Shown here in pieces: positions 37,051 through 46,057 of a DNA stretch of 64,000 bases. Below the pieces are notes generated by a model. The model had not been told where the DNA came from. It ran no database searches and saw only the letters and a program-made list of their open reading frames with translations. A program made the position numbers and the translations under genes. Origin of the DNA: Actinomyces naeslundii. Its GTDB lineage: Bacteria > Actinomycetota > Actinomycetes > Actinomycetales > Actinomycetaceae. The stretch lies in assembly GCF_001956585.1 (NCBI RefSeq), contig NZ_MSRR01000018.1, positions 1 through 64,000 on the forward strand, given 5' to 3'. Each line of letters starts with the position of its first letter. Position 1 is the stretch's first letter.

Positions 37051-38298
37051 TCAGTGGGCCCCGCGGCGGGCCTGGATCTCACGGCCTTGTGCCAACCAGG
37101 TCTCGGCGCGGGCCAGGCGCCCCTCGGCGTCGGGGCGCCACGGGCCGCCGTCCTCACGGCGGGCACCGGCCACGAGGGACAGGACGACACCGGCACACCG
37201 GGCCCGCAACGAGACTGGGTCCACCTGCTGCTCGGCCATACGGGTCCAGGTCTCCAGGATGGGGCGCAGCTTCGGGTAGGAGGCGGGCGCCAGGTGGTCC
37301 AGGACGCTCACGTGCCCCAGCAGACAGGCCAAGTCGTCAACGCGATAGCCGGGCCCCAGGGAGTCGACATCGAGCAGGCTGGTGACGGCCTCGCCCTCCA
37401 TAAGGACGTTCGCCTCATAGAAGTCGCCGTGCACCGGGACCGGCCGGCCAGCGTCGGAGGTGGCCATGAGCTGCTCTACCCCCTCGGCCACGGCCCGGGC
37501 CCGAGCCGCGTGCTCGGGCAGGACCGTGGCAGCGGCGTGCGCGTAGTGGCGGGCCCGCTCGGACCAGGCGGCGTGCGCGGGCAGCTGCATGGCGCTGGCC
37601 GGCAGAGCGTCCAGCAGGGAGATGAGCCCACGGAAGACACGCTCGCTGCGTGAGACGCTCATGCCCTGGGACAGCAGTCCGGACAGTGCCACGCCCCGGC
37701 CGGTGGACAGCAGGACCAAGCCATCGGGATCCTCGCGCAGGACCTCGGGCGCGGGCACGCCGGAGGCGGTCAGCAAGCGGTGGCGCTGAGCGAAAGAGGG
37801 TGCCTGGCTCGGACGCAGAACCTTGGCGTAGGCGGTGGTCTCATCCGGGAAGGTGGCGCGCACGACGGCTCGACGCGTGGGCCGGTAGGCGACCATCGTG
37901 GCCTTGACCTGGGTGCCGATCCGGGCCGAAAGCAGCGAGGGCGTGCAAGCGACCACCAGTCCCGGAAGCTCCGGGTCGGCCGGGTGCCGCCACACGTGGA
38001 CCGCGGGGCCGTCCCCGCCGGTGGGAGCCACTCGGGTCAGGCCCGGGGCGTGCGGGTTGGACAGGCGCGCTGTCGTGGCGCACAGGTACTCAGTGGTGGA
38101 TCGCCCGTTGGGCGCGACAACAACCGCCGTGTAGCCCACGGATACGCCCGCTCCGGGACGGTGATGGACCGAGTGGACCTCCCAGCTGGCCAGGCGCTGG
38201 CCGGCCGGGGCGAGGGCGGCGGAGAGCACGGACGCGGCGCGCGGCCCCGTCAGCAGGGCCACCTCCTCGGGCTCCTGGGACGCCGACGAGTGGTTCAT
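37051..38298 (-). CDS. Aminoglycoside phosphotransferase-family (APH) kinase
   Basis: 415 residues including the start. The APH/choline-kinase motifs are present: VHGDFYEANVL (catalytic Asp, about residue 300) and LLDVDSLGPGYRVDDLACLLG (metal-binding Asp). The N-lobe is longer than usual. Substrate unknown: members phosphorylate sugars, choline, antibiotics or metabolites, and resistance cannot be concluded. ATG at 38298 has a poor Shine-Dalgarno; the upstream in-frame extension is not conserved. Divergent from the deaminase gene. Confidence 0.8.
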   Translation of the reverse strand: MNHSSASQEPEEVALLTGPRAASVLSAALAPAGQRLASWEVHSVHHRPGAGVSVGYTAVVVAPNGRSTTEYLCATTARLSNPHAPGLTRVAPTGGDGPAVHVWRHPADPELPGLVVACTPSLLSARIGTQVKATMVAYRPTRRAVVRATFPDETTAYAKVLRPSQAPSFAQRHRLLTASGVPAPEVLREDPDGLVLLSTGRGVALSGLLSQGMSVSRSERVFRGLISLLDALPASAMQLPAHAAWSERARHYAHAAATVLPEHAARARAVAEGVEQLMATSDAGRPVPVHGDFYEANVLMEGEAVTSLLDVDSLGPGYRVDDLACLLGHVSVLDHLAPASYPKLRPILETWTRMAEQQVDPVSLRARCAGVVLSLVAGARREDGGPWRPDAEGRLARAETWLAQGREIQARRGAH

Positions 38299-38649
38299 GA
38301 GAGTTAGTCTGCCCCACGCACCTGATGGTTCGCCGCTAAATCGCCCCCTGGTGTTCGGCAACAGCGGAAGCACCGGCCCCACTCTGCTCGGTGGGACGAA
38401 TCGCGGGAACTATCAAAGACGGATTCCGGTTCGATCGACGAATCTGTCACTCCGGGCGACTTTTAGGTCGGAGTGAAGGCCTCTCACCACACCCTCCGCA
38501 CTCATCCGCGCAGGTCCCGGCGCTCCCCTTCTGTCACGGGCGCTCAGCACCACCCGGAGAAGTCGCCGATCGTGACACCAGAGCACCTCCGGCCTCGCGC
38601 AGGGGCGTCGCGGACGAAGTCATCGTCGGGCGCGTGGAAGAATCCACCT
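38299..38649. other. Divergent intergenic region upstream of adenosine deaminase
   Basis: 351 bp that should hold promoters for the phosphotransferase (minus) and the deaminase (plus). A hairpin at 38448-38475 uses arms CACTCC and GGAGTG with inner GAC/GTC pairs. No other clear signal. Confidence 0.5.
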
Positions 38650-39747
38650 ATGCGCGACCTCGCCACCCTCCCCAAGGCGCACCTGCACCTGCACTTCACG
38701 GGATCGATGCGCCTGGACACCCTCATCGAGCTGGCCTCCTCCTCGCGCACTCGCCTGCCCTCCAGCTTCCTGGACGGAGACCCCCTGCGCGTGCCCGCAG
38801 ACCGGCGCGGCTGGTTCCGCTTCCAACGCGCCTATGACACCGCCCGGGCCCTGGTGCGCACCGAGGAGGTCATGCGCCGCATCGTTCTGGAGGCCGCGCT
38901 CGACGACGCCGACGAGGGGTCACGACGCCTGGAGATCCAGGTCGACCCAACCAGCTACGCCCCCTTCGTCGGAGGGATCACCCCGGCCCTGGAGATCATC
39001 CTCGACGCCGCCAAGCAGGCCACGACCCTGACCGGTGTGGAAGTGGCCGTCATCGTGGCGGCCTCCCGGATGCGCCATCCCCTGGACGCGCGCACCCTCG
39101 CACGCCTGGCGGTGCGCTACGCCGGGGACCAGCCCGGCGAGGTTGTCGGCTTCGGCCTGTCCAACGACGAGCGCGCCGGACGAACCGCTTCGTGGGAGCG
39201 GGCCTTCGCCATCGCCCGACGGGGCGGCCTGGCCTCCATGCCGCACGGCGGAGAGCTCCTGGGACCCGACCACCTGCGCGAGGTCGTCTCCGCACTCGGC
39301 CCCACGCGTCTGGGCCACGGGGTGCGCGCCGGTGAGGACCCCGCGCTGCTGGACGCGATCATCGCCGCGGGCATCAGTCTGGAGGTCTGCCCCGCCTCCA
39401 ACGTGAGTCTGGGCGTCTACCGCAGCCCCGACGACGTCCCCCTGCGCACGCTCATGAGTCACGGCGCGCAGATCGCCCTGAGTGCTGACGACCCGTTGCT
39501 CTTCCAGTCCCGACTCGTCAACCAGTACGAGATCGCTCGGACCCTGGGCTGCGACGACGCCGAGCTGGCCGAGCTGGCCCGCGGGTCGATCCGCGCATCC
39601 CTGGCCTCACCGAGCACCAAACGGGCCTGGCTGGCCGAGGTGGATGCCTGGCTGGCAACGCCCGACCGGAGACCGGAAACGGGGAGCAACGGCAGCCGCG
39701 AGGCTGACGCCCCCGAGTCTCATGCGCTTCCCGAGCAGGGAGCCTAG
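38650..39747 (+). CDS. add: Adenosine deaminase family protein
   Basis: 365 residues; amidohydrolase fold. Zinc ligands and catalytic residues: HLHLHFTGS (two His, about residues 13-15), MPHGGE (the HAGE position, with Gly for Ala), LGHGVRAG (His) and SADDPLLF (Asp). The expected reaction is adenosine to inosine; some relatives act on adenine or other purines. ATG at 38650 is chosen because the family starts at DLATLPKAHLHLH; the upstream frame is Arg/Pro-rich. The 3' end overlaps the convergent murB by 4 bp. Confidence 0.9.
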   Translation: MRDLATLPKAHLHLHFTGSMRLDTLIELASSSRTRLPSSFLDGDPLRVPADRRGWFRFQRAYDTARALVRTEEVMRRIVLEAALDDADEGSRRLEIQVDPTSYAPFVGGITPALEIILDAAKQATTLTGVEVAVIVAASRMRHPLDARTLARLAVRYAGDQPGEVVGFGLSNDERAGRTASWERAFAIARRGGLASMPHGGELLGPDHLREVVSALGPTRLGHGVRAGEDPALLDAIIAAGISLEVCPASNVSLGVYRSPDDVPLRTLMSHGAQIALSADDPLLFQSRLVNQYEIARTLGCDDAELAELARGSIRASLASPSTKRAWLAEVDAWLATPDRRPETGSNGSREADAPESHALPEQGA

Positions 39748-41054
39748 AAACCGACCTGGACGGGCTCGGGCACGAGGGTGACGCCGTAGCGCTCGCGCAC
39801 GCCCGCCACGATCTCATCGCGCAGCCGGGCCAGGTCCGCCCCGGAAGCACCACCCCGGTTGGTCAGGGCCAGCACGTGCTTGGTGGACAGCCCGGCCGAC
39901 GCACCCGGCTCCACGGTGAAGCCCCTGGTGAAGCCGGCGTGGTCGATGAGCCAGGCCGCACTGGTCTTGACCAGGCCCTCGATCACGGGGGCCTCCTTGG
40001 TACCGAGCACCACCTGGGAGTGGTCGGTGACCGGGAAACGAGGGGCGTCCTCGGGCAGGCTCCCCGCCTGATCCTCGGTCAGGATCGGGTTGGTGAAGAA
40101 GGAACCGGCAGACCAGGTGTCGTGGTCGGAAGCGTCCAGAACCATCCCCTTGGAGCGGCGCAGCTCGAGAACCGCCTCGCGCAGCTCGCGCTCGGGCACG
40201 CGTTCGCCCAGCTCGACACCGAGCGCACCGGCCAGCTGGGAGTATGCGACGCGAGAGGACAGGGAGCCCTGCCTCACGGCGAAGGTGGCGTCGAGAACCA
40301 CCCAGCGCCCGGTCGGCCCCCACAGGCGCCCACCGCCGACCTCGGCGTCGGTGAGGGACTGCTTGAGGCGGGAGTCGCGATACGCCAGCCCCAGCTCGCC
40401 CAGGGCCAGCCACACCACCCGGTTGCGCAGACGGTCCCAGGCGCGCACGCTGGCGATGAGCTCGGCGACCTCGGCGCCGTAGGCCCCGATGTTCTGCACA
40501 GGGGCGGCACCGACCGTACCGGGGATCCCGGACAGGGGCGCGAACCCGGCCCACTGGCTGGCGATGGCCTCACGCACCAGGTCGTCCCAGGTGGTACCGG
40601 CGGTGGCCGTGATCTCCACACCGCCGCACACCGAGTCGGAGACGAGTGAGACCTCAGCGCGGGTATCGCGGATGACGAGCCCATCGAATCCGGCGTCGGA
40701 GGCCATGATGTTGGAGCCGCCACCGATGACGAGGACGGGCGTGCCGGCGGCGTCGGCCTCGCGGATCGCCTCGGTCAGATCGCTCTGGGTGGTGGCCTCG
40801 ACGTAGCTGCTCACCGGGCCGCCCACGCGCAGGGTGGTCAGCTCGGCCAGGCGGGTGGGCCGCGTGCCGGTGCCGGGCGCGTGCGCCAGGGCCTGGACGG
40901 GTTCGGGCCAGGCCGAGGGGTCGACGTCGGCGCTCAGCGGGACGGTGCAGTCACCCTCCGCCAGGCGCGGATCGATCGACGGCTCGGTCGACGTCGCAGC
41001 CCGCGGTGCAGCCGACGGATCGATGGGGGTGCGGTCTTCTGGGGCGGTGGTCAA
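39744..41054 (-). CDS. murB: UDP-N-acetylenolpyruvoylglucosamine reductase
   Basis: 436 residues, longer than the 300-350 typical. It reduces UDP-GlcNAc-enolpyruvate to UDP-MurNAc with NADPH, in the cytoplasm. FAD-binding motifs: TTLRVGGPVSSYVEA, VLVIGGGSNIMASDAGF and SGIPGTVGAAPVQNIGAYG. The catalytic Ser is in WSAGSFFTNP. A 60-residue Pro/Ala/Thr-rich N-terminal extension is unusual. The start is TTG, placed by GGAGACCTCCG upstream. The 3' end overlaps the deaminase gene. Confidence 0.94.
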   Translation of the reverse strand: MTTAPEDRTPIDPSAAPRAATSTEPSIDPRLAEGDCTVPLSADVDPSAWPEPVQALAHAPGTGTRPTRLAELTTLRVGGPVSSYVEATTQSDLTEAIREADAAGTPVLVIGGGSNIMASDAGFDGLVIRDTRAEVSLVSDSVCGGVEITATAGTTWDDLVREAIASQWAGFAPLSGIPGTVGAAPVQNIGAYGAEVAELIASVRAWDRLRNRVVWLALGELGLAYRDSRLKQSLTDAEVGGGRLWGPTGRWVVLDATFAVRQGSLSSRVAYSQLAGALGVELGERVPERELREAVLELRRSKGMVLDASDHDTWSAGSFFTNPILTEDQAGSLPEDAPRFPVTDHSQVVLGTKEAPVIEGLVKTSAAWLIDHAGFTRGFTVEPGASAGLSTKHVLALTNRGGASGADLARLRDEIVAGVRERYGVTLVPEPVQVGF

Positions 41055-41095
41055 CGGAGGTCTCCGCTCTTCCTGGTCAGTTCCTCTTGAGAGAC

Positions 41096-41142
41096 AAGCA
41101 GGGCCCCGCTCACACCAGCGGTGTGCACGGAGCCCCGAGGCG
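41096..41142 (-). terminator. Imperfect hairpin between bS22 gene and murB
   Basis: GGGCCCC/GGAGCCCC outer pairs with an inner CACAC-CAGCG-GTGTG hairpin lie between the bS22 stop (41160) and the murB start. The stem is interrupted, so termination strength is uncertain. Confidence 0.4.
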
Positions 41143-41159
41143 CGGACAGGCCGCTCGCC

Positions 41160-41258
41160 TCACTTCTTGTTGCGACGCTGGTGACGCGTCTTGCGAAGCA
41201 GCTTGCGGTGCTTCTTCTTGGCCATGCGCTTGCGGCGCTTCTTGATGACGGATCCCAT
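41160..41258 (-). CDS. 30S ribosomal protein bS22 (AURKAIP1/COX24-domain small basic protein)
   Basis: A 32-residue protein starting MGSVIKKRRKRMAKKKHRK and ending RHQRRNKK. It matches the tiny basic actinobacterial protein (about 33 residues) seen in mycobacterial ribosome structures as bS22. A strong GAGGAGATCTC precedes the ATG at 41258. Upstream on the same strand is the HTH gene; this pair is conserved in actinobacteria (Rv0500A-Rv0500B order in Mycobacterium). Confidence 0.92.
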   Translation of the reverse strand: MGSVIKKRRKRMAKKKHRKLLRKTRHQRRNKK

Positions 41259-41406
41259 GAGATCTCCTCGCAGTTCGCTTCGTAGTGCCCGCAGACCCTC
41301 CCTGCGGGCCGAGGCGGGCCGGCGAGGGTTGATGCCATGGGGCAGTTGGTCGGCGCGTGAGGCTCAGCGGCCGACCACGCAGGTGACCGCCTGAGTCTAG
41401 CGGGTC

Positions 41407-41649
41407 CTAGGACCCCGATGCCTCCGACGCGTCGTGGCCCCAGTCACCCAGCCCGGCAGCCAGGTACTCGTGAACAGCGCGCTCTGGAACACGGAAGGAG
41501 CGCCCGACCTGCATCGCGGGCAGATCACCGGAGTGCACCATCCGATAGACAGTCATCTTGGACACGCGCAGCATCGCCGCCACCTCGGCCACGGTGAGGA
41601 ACGAGGGGGCGCCGGAGGCGCTGGGGGATGTGGGAAGGCCCGGTGCCAT
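41407..41649 (-). CDS. Excisionase-family HTH DNA-binding protein
   Basis: 80 residues. After a short Ser/Pro leader, FLTVAEVAAMLRVSKMTVYRM is a MerR/excisionase-type winged HTH, followed by HSGDLPAMQVGRSFRVPERAVHEYL. This matches the small regulator next to bS22 in many actinobacteria (Rv0500A-like). Target unknown. ATG at 41649 is not preceded by a strong ribosome binding site; the frame is open further upstream but without conservation. Probably co-transcribed with the bS22 gene 148 bp downstream. Confidence 0.85.
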   Translation of the reverse strand: MAPGLPTSPSASGAPSFLTVAEVAAMLRVSKMTVYRMVHSGDLPAMQVGRSFRVPERAVHEYLAAGLGDWGHDASEASGS

Positions 41650-41917
41650 GAGCTTGAGGTCCGTTCGTCGCGGGTGGCCCCGTCGGGGGCAGGAACACCG
41701 CCAATATATCCCCGCACCAGACATCGCACAGGAATTCCTGGACCCCAATCGCCACACGCGTCGCATTTCACACTGGGACACCAATTGTCGCTGCCGCAAC
41801 CGCAGTTATCGCACCCGAGAACCGTTCCGGCGACCACCACCGGCAGCCCGGATGCATCCCAGAACACGCCGACCCCCACGCCGCAGAACGTGACGAAGCC
41901 GCCCCAACAGGACCACA

Positions 41918-43525
41918 ATGGCGACCGTACCCCAGACAGACAGCGCCCAGGAGCCGGCCGGCCGCGGATCCCGCAGCGGATCCGGGCACGGCCCGCACGC
42001 CGCCAGGCGACGCCAGGCTCACTGGCACGCCCCGCTCGTGGGCGTTGTCGGCCGTCCTTGGAAGCGGCACAAGAAGCACCCGGCCGGGGCAGGCGGCGTC
42101 GACGACACCGTTGAGCCACCCGTCCGGCCCCCGCTTCCAGGCACAGAGCCCACCGGGCTGCGTCGCCTGCTCAGGCACTTCGAGCCGCTCAGCCAGATCG
42201 CACGGGCGGCGAGGTTCTACCCGGCCCGACTGGCGGTTATCGTCTTCGCCGCCATCATCATGGTGGTCACGCTCCTGCTCAGCCTTCCGATCGCCACGGA
42301 GAGCGGGAAGCAAGCCGACTTCCTCGACGCCCTGTTCACCGCCACCTCAGCAGCATGCGTCACGGGCCTGAGCACCGTGGACACAGCCACCTACTGGTCC
42401 GCCTTCGGGCACGTCGTCATCATCCTGGCCGCCGCCGTGGGCGGTCTGGGGGTCATGACCCTGGCATCGCTGCTGTCCCTGGCGGTATCACGCCACGTGG
42501 GACTGACTCAGCGGATGCTGGCCGCCTCGGAGAACCAGTCGCGCCTGGGCGAGGTGGGCCGCCTCCTTCGCGCCGTCATCTACACGGCCACCGGCTGCGA
42601 GCTCCTCCTCACGCTCATGCTGCTACCCCGCTTCCTGGGCCATGGCCTCGATGTGGGGCACTCCCTGTGGTACGCGGCCTTCATGGCACTGTCGATCTTC
42701 AACAATGCCGGCTTCGTCATCATGCCCGAGGGCCTGGGCGCCTACGCCACCGACTGGTGGATCGGCCTGCCGATCATCCTGGGGACCTTCATGGGCGCCG
42801 TCGGCTTCCCCGTGATCCTGGACATCATGGGCCGACGACGCAGGCCCCGGACATGGAGCCTGCACACGAAGCTGACCCTGACGACCTACCTGGCCCTCAC
42901 CGGCGCCTCAACCCTCGCCATCGCCACCTTCGAGTGGAACAACCCGCTCACCTACGGAGCACTGCCCACGGGCGGCAAGATCATGACCGCCCTGATCAAC
43001 GGCGTCAACGCCCGGTCCTCGGGGCTGTCCACGATCCCGCCCGAGCACATGCACGAGGCCACCTGGTTCCTCCAGGACGCCCTCATGTTCGTCGGCGGAG
43101 GCTCGGCCTCGACGGCCGGCGGCATCAAGGTCTCCACCTTCGCGGTCCTGCTTCTGGCGATCCTCGCCGAGGCTCGCGGTGACCAGGACATCGAGGCCTT
43201 CGGGCGGCGCATCACACCCTCGACCGTGCGCCTGAGCGTGGCGGTGGCCTTCATCGGCGCCAGCGTCATCGGGTTCGCCACGCTCCTGCTCCTGCAGATG
43301 ACCAACCTGTCCCTGGACCGGATCCTCTTCGAGGTCATCAGCGCGTTCGCGACCGTGGGCCTGTCCACGGGCATCACCCCGACTCTTCCCGCGAGCGCCA
43401 AGTACGTCATCGTGGTGCTCATGTTCGTCGGCCGCGTGGGCACGATGACGGCGGCCAGCGCCCTTGCACTGCGCGAGCGGCGCCGCGTCATCCGGATGCC
43501 CGAGGCCAGCCCGATGATCGGCTAG
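41918..43525 (+). CDS. ktrB: TrkH/KtrB-family potassium transporter
   Basis: 535 residues. After a basic, disordered N-terminus (about 1-80) come the four M1-P-M2 repeats. Filter loops are visible: SAACVTGLSTVD, SIFNNAGFVIM, NARSSGLSTIP and ISAFATVGLSTGI, each with the conserved Gly. It is the ion channel subunit of a Ktr/Trk K+ system in the membrane. Its RCK partner is probably the gene at 46058-46726, beyond the TetR/MFS cassette. ATG follows AGGACCACA. Confidence 0.92.
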   Translation: MATVPQTDSAQEPAGRGSRSGSGHGPHAARRRQAHWHAPLVGVVGRPWKRHKKHPAGAGGVDDTVEPPVRPPLPGTEPTGLRRLLRHFEPLSQIARAARFYPARLAVIVFAAIIMVVTLLLSLPIATESGKQADFLDALFTATSAACVTGLSTVDTATYWSAFGHVVIILAAAVGGLGVMTLASLLSLAVSRHVGLTQRMLAASENQSRLGEVGRLLRAVIYTATGCELLLTLMLLPRFLGHGLDVGHSLWYAAFMALSIFNNAGFVIMPEGLGAYATDWWIGLPIILGTFMGAVGFPVILDIMGRRRRPRTWSLHTKLTLTTYLALTGASTLAIATFEWNNPLTYGALPTGGKIMTALINGVNARSSGLSTIPPEHMHEATWFLQDALMFVGGGSASTAGGIKVSTFAVLLLAILAEARGDQDIEAFGRRITPSTVRLSVAVAFIGASVIGFATLLLLQMTNLSLDRILFEVISAFATVGLSTGITPTLPASAKYVIVVLMFVGRVGTMTAASALALRERRRVIRMPEASPMIG

Positions 43526-43585
43526 CGCCTGCCGGCCGATTCCATACTCGCTCACCCAGCAGCCCGCAGACACCAGCGGGAACGA

Positions 43586-44296
43586 TCAACTCCCCTCAGG
43601 TTCCGACCCGTCCGGGGCGAGCAGGTGTCCGAGGGTCGCGGCCGCACTCTCCACATCCGCACGGCCGGTGATGAGCTGCTCAACGATCAACCCGAAGGAC
43701 ACACTCTGGATCAGGGAGGCCAGCTGCTCGGGATTCAAGCGAGCGGAGATCGTTCCAACCCTCTGCCCGTTGCGGCACAGGCGGATGAGTCCGCTGCGGA
43801 TGTCGTGGTAGTTCTCCTGGACCATGACGCGCATCTCGGGATCACGAGTCAGCTCGCCCCAGGCGTGATAGGCCAGTGGCGCCCAGGCGCTCAGTCCGAC
43901 GTCGTCAGCATCCTTGCGGACCTCACCTCGCCGAGCGGAGGCCCGCCGCGAGGTGGAGGCGGCCTCGCCGGCGTGCTGCTCGAGGTCGTCGCGCTCGTAG
44001 TTGAGCAGGACGAGCGCCTCGATGAATCCCTGCTCGAAGTCGGGCAGTGCCTCGGACTCGGCGAGCTGCTTGATCCGCTCGACGAGCGGCCCCATCCGCC
44101 GAGCCAGGACCTCGCGCATGAGAGAGCGCTTGCCCTCGGGGAAGTAGCGGTACACGGTCGACGACGACATCCCGGCTGCGGCAATGACCTCGTCCATAGA
44201 AGTGGCCTGGAAGCCGCTGCGGGCGAAGCACTCCTCGGCGGCCTGCAGGATTCGGGCTCTTTGGCGCTCCCGGTGAGCGGCGGTCACTCGTGGCAT
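43586..44296 (-). CDS. TetR-family transcriptional repressor
   Basis: 236 residues. The N-terminal HTH (about 16-56) has ARILQAAEECFARSGFQATSMDEVIAAAGMSSSTVYRYFPEG, the TetR signature. The C-domain is ligand-binding and helical. It is divergent from the MFS gene, with two AAACGATYGTT palindromes in the 121-bp space, so it probably represses that gene and itself. Ligand unknown, likely an efflux substrate. It converges with ktrB. Confidence 0.93.
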   Translation of the reverse strand: MPRVTAAHRERQRARILQAAEECFARSGFQATSMDEVIAAAGMSSSTVYRYFPEGKRSLMREVLARRMGPLVERIKQLAESEALPDFEQGFIEALVLLNYERDDLEQHAGEAASTSRRASARRGEVRKDADDVGLSAWAPLAYHAWGELTRDPEMRVMVQENYHDIRSGLIRLCRNGQRVGTISARLNPEQLASLIQSVSFGLIVEQLITGRADVESAAATLGHLLAPDGSEPEGS

Positions 44297-44333
44297 GAAC
44301 TCAGGATAAGCGACTCAGAACACCTCAAATCGA

Positions 44334-44343
44334 AACGATCGTT
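44334..44343. promoter_or_regulatory. Operator 1 (AACGATCGTT)
   Basis: AACGATCGTT is a perfect palindrome immediately upstream of the -35 of the MFS promoter. It shares AAACGATYGTT with the element at 44388-44401; centre-to-centre distance is 56 bp. A likely binding site of the divergent TetR protein. Confidence 0.65.
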
Positions 44344-44344
44344 G

Positions 44345-44373
44345 TTGACTGAGCGCCACGCACTCCCTAGACT
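44345..44373 (+). promoter_or_regulatory. Promoter of the MFS efflux gene
   Basis: TTGACT (44345-44350) and TAGACT (44368-44373) with a 17-bp spacer: the best consensus-like promoter in the window. It is flanked by both operator palindromes; the downstream one would overlap the start of transcription. Confidence 0.7.
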
Positions 44374-44387
44374 CTCGAGCGCAAGCG

Positions 44388-44401
44388 AAAACGATTGTTT
44401 T
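44388..44401. promoter_or_regulatory. Operator 2 (AAAACGATTGTTTT)
   Basis: A 14-bp near-perfect palindrome (one central mismatch) about 15 bp after the -10 and 16 bp before the MFS start codon. Second copy of the AAACGATYGTT word; position fits repression by the TetR protein. Confidence 0.65.
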
Positions 44402-44417
44402 GATGTGGAGGTTCGCA

Positions 44418-46017
44418 ATGACATCCTCAGTGGCATCCGCTCTCAAGGAGCGGACCGAGTCGGCACAGGAGACACAGGAGGAGACGACCGTCACGACCGC
44501 GCGGCGGCCGGGCCGCCGCGCGGTCATGGTCAGCGCCGTCCTCACCCAGCTGATGATCGTCCTGGACCTGACGATCATCGCCATCGCCCTGCCTCGGATG
44601 CAGGACGACCTGGGAATGACCGTGTCCCAGAGCCCGTGGACGGTCACCGGCTACAGCCTGGCCTTCGGTGGCCTGGTGCTCTTCGGGGGAAGGCTCTGCG
44701 CCGTGGTGGGTATCCGCCGCTCCTACCAGGTGGGACTGATCGGCTTCGGGGTCGCCAGCCTCGCAGCCGGGATGGCGACCTCCTTCCCCGTCCTGCTGGT
44801 GGCCCGCGTGGCCCAGGGCTGCTTCGGCGCCCTGCTGGCCCCCACCTCCCAGTCACTGCTCAATGTGACCTTCACCGAGCGCACCGAGCGCGAACGTGTC
44901 TTCGCGATCTTCGGCGCCACTGGCGGTCTGGGAGCGGCCGTCGGGCTGCTGGTCGGCGGAGCCCTGACCGACTGGCTCAGCTGGCGCTGGGCGCTCTACA
45001 TCAACATCCTCCTGGCCGCTGCCGCTCTTCTCATCGGGCAGCGCCCTGCCACCGGCCGACCAGCGCGACCGCGGCTCACGCATCACTGACGACCTGACCG
45101 GCCTGGTCCTGGGATGCGGGGCCTGCTTCAGCGCCGTCTACGGGCTCGACCGGGCCCAGCAGACCTCCTGGACCTCGACGTCGACCGTCAGCTGGCTGGC
45201 ACTCGGCGGCATCGCCGCGGTGCTGTTCGTGGTCCGCGAGCGCTTCGCGAATCGTCCGGTGCTGCCCCTGTCGATGATGGCACTACCGGTGCGGGCGGCC
45301 TCCTACGCCACGCAGTTCATCGCCGGCGCCGGCCAGATGGGGGCGATCATCTACCTGACCTACTACATGCAGAACCACTTCGGCTACTCGCCCTTCAAGA
45401 GCGGAGTCGTCTTCCTTCCGATGGTCCTCGCCCTGATCGCCACCGCGATCCCGGCCGGGCGCGTCATCGTGCCCAGGCTCGGGGCACGCGGCACCCTGCC
45501 GCTGGGGCTGGCGGTACTGACCGGCTCCTTCCTCATCTTCTCGCGTATGACGACGCAGTCCTCCTACTCGCAGGTGGCGCTGCCCGGCCTCATCGTCTTC
45601 GGGATCGGCCTGGGGCTGACGATGCCGGTCACCTTCAACTCCGGCACGCGCGGGGTGGATGCGAAACGGACCGGACTGGCCTCGGCGATCCTGAGCGCCG
45701 CCCAACAGATCGGCGGTTCCTTCGGGGTCGCGCTCATGACCTCCTACGCCACCCAGCACGCCGAGGACTACGTGGCCGAGCACTCCGAGGAGGTCAGGGC
45801 GGCCGCCATGGAGGCGATGATGCGGGCCCAGGCCCTGCCGCAGTCGCCCGCGGGCAAGCAGATCATCGAGGCCCTCAAGGCCCAGCTCGTCGATCGGGCC
45901 CAGATCGAGGCATACGCCGGCGGATTCACGATGATGGCCTGGATCCTGGCCGGGGCCGGGGCGGCCCTGGTGGCCTGCGGGATCGCCCTGAGCGTCCGCC
46001 GTCGTCGCACGCGGTAG
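44418..46017 (+). pseudogene. DHA2-type MFS drug efflux transporter, frameshifted
   Basis: Two frames together give one 14-segment transporter of about 533 residues. The first (ATG 44418 after GGAGG) contains MIVLDLTIIAIALPRMQDDLGM, the GGRLCAVVGIRR loop and motif C-like GGLGAAVGLLVGGALTD; it ends at 45089 after a nonsense stretch. The second resumes near 45040 with ADQRDRGSRITDDLTGLVL and runs through the last membrane segments to 46017. The shift lies at about 45035-45060. Without correction the product loses about half of its helices. A true mutation or a sequence error. Confidence 0.8.
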
Positions 46018-46057
46018 CGTAGGAGTCACCGTCCGACGGCCGACCTCAGGAGACCTC

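Noticed and set aside
37051-38298. Calling the phosphotransferase an aminoglycoside-resistance gene
   Set aside because: Only the general APH motifs are seen; many members act on metabolites and the chromosomal housekeeping context gives no support for resistance.
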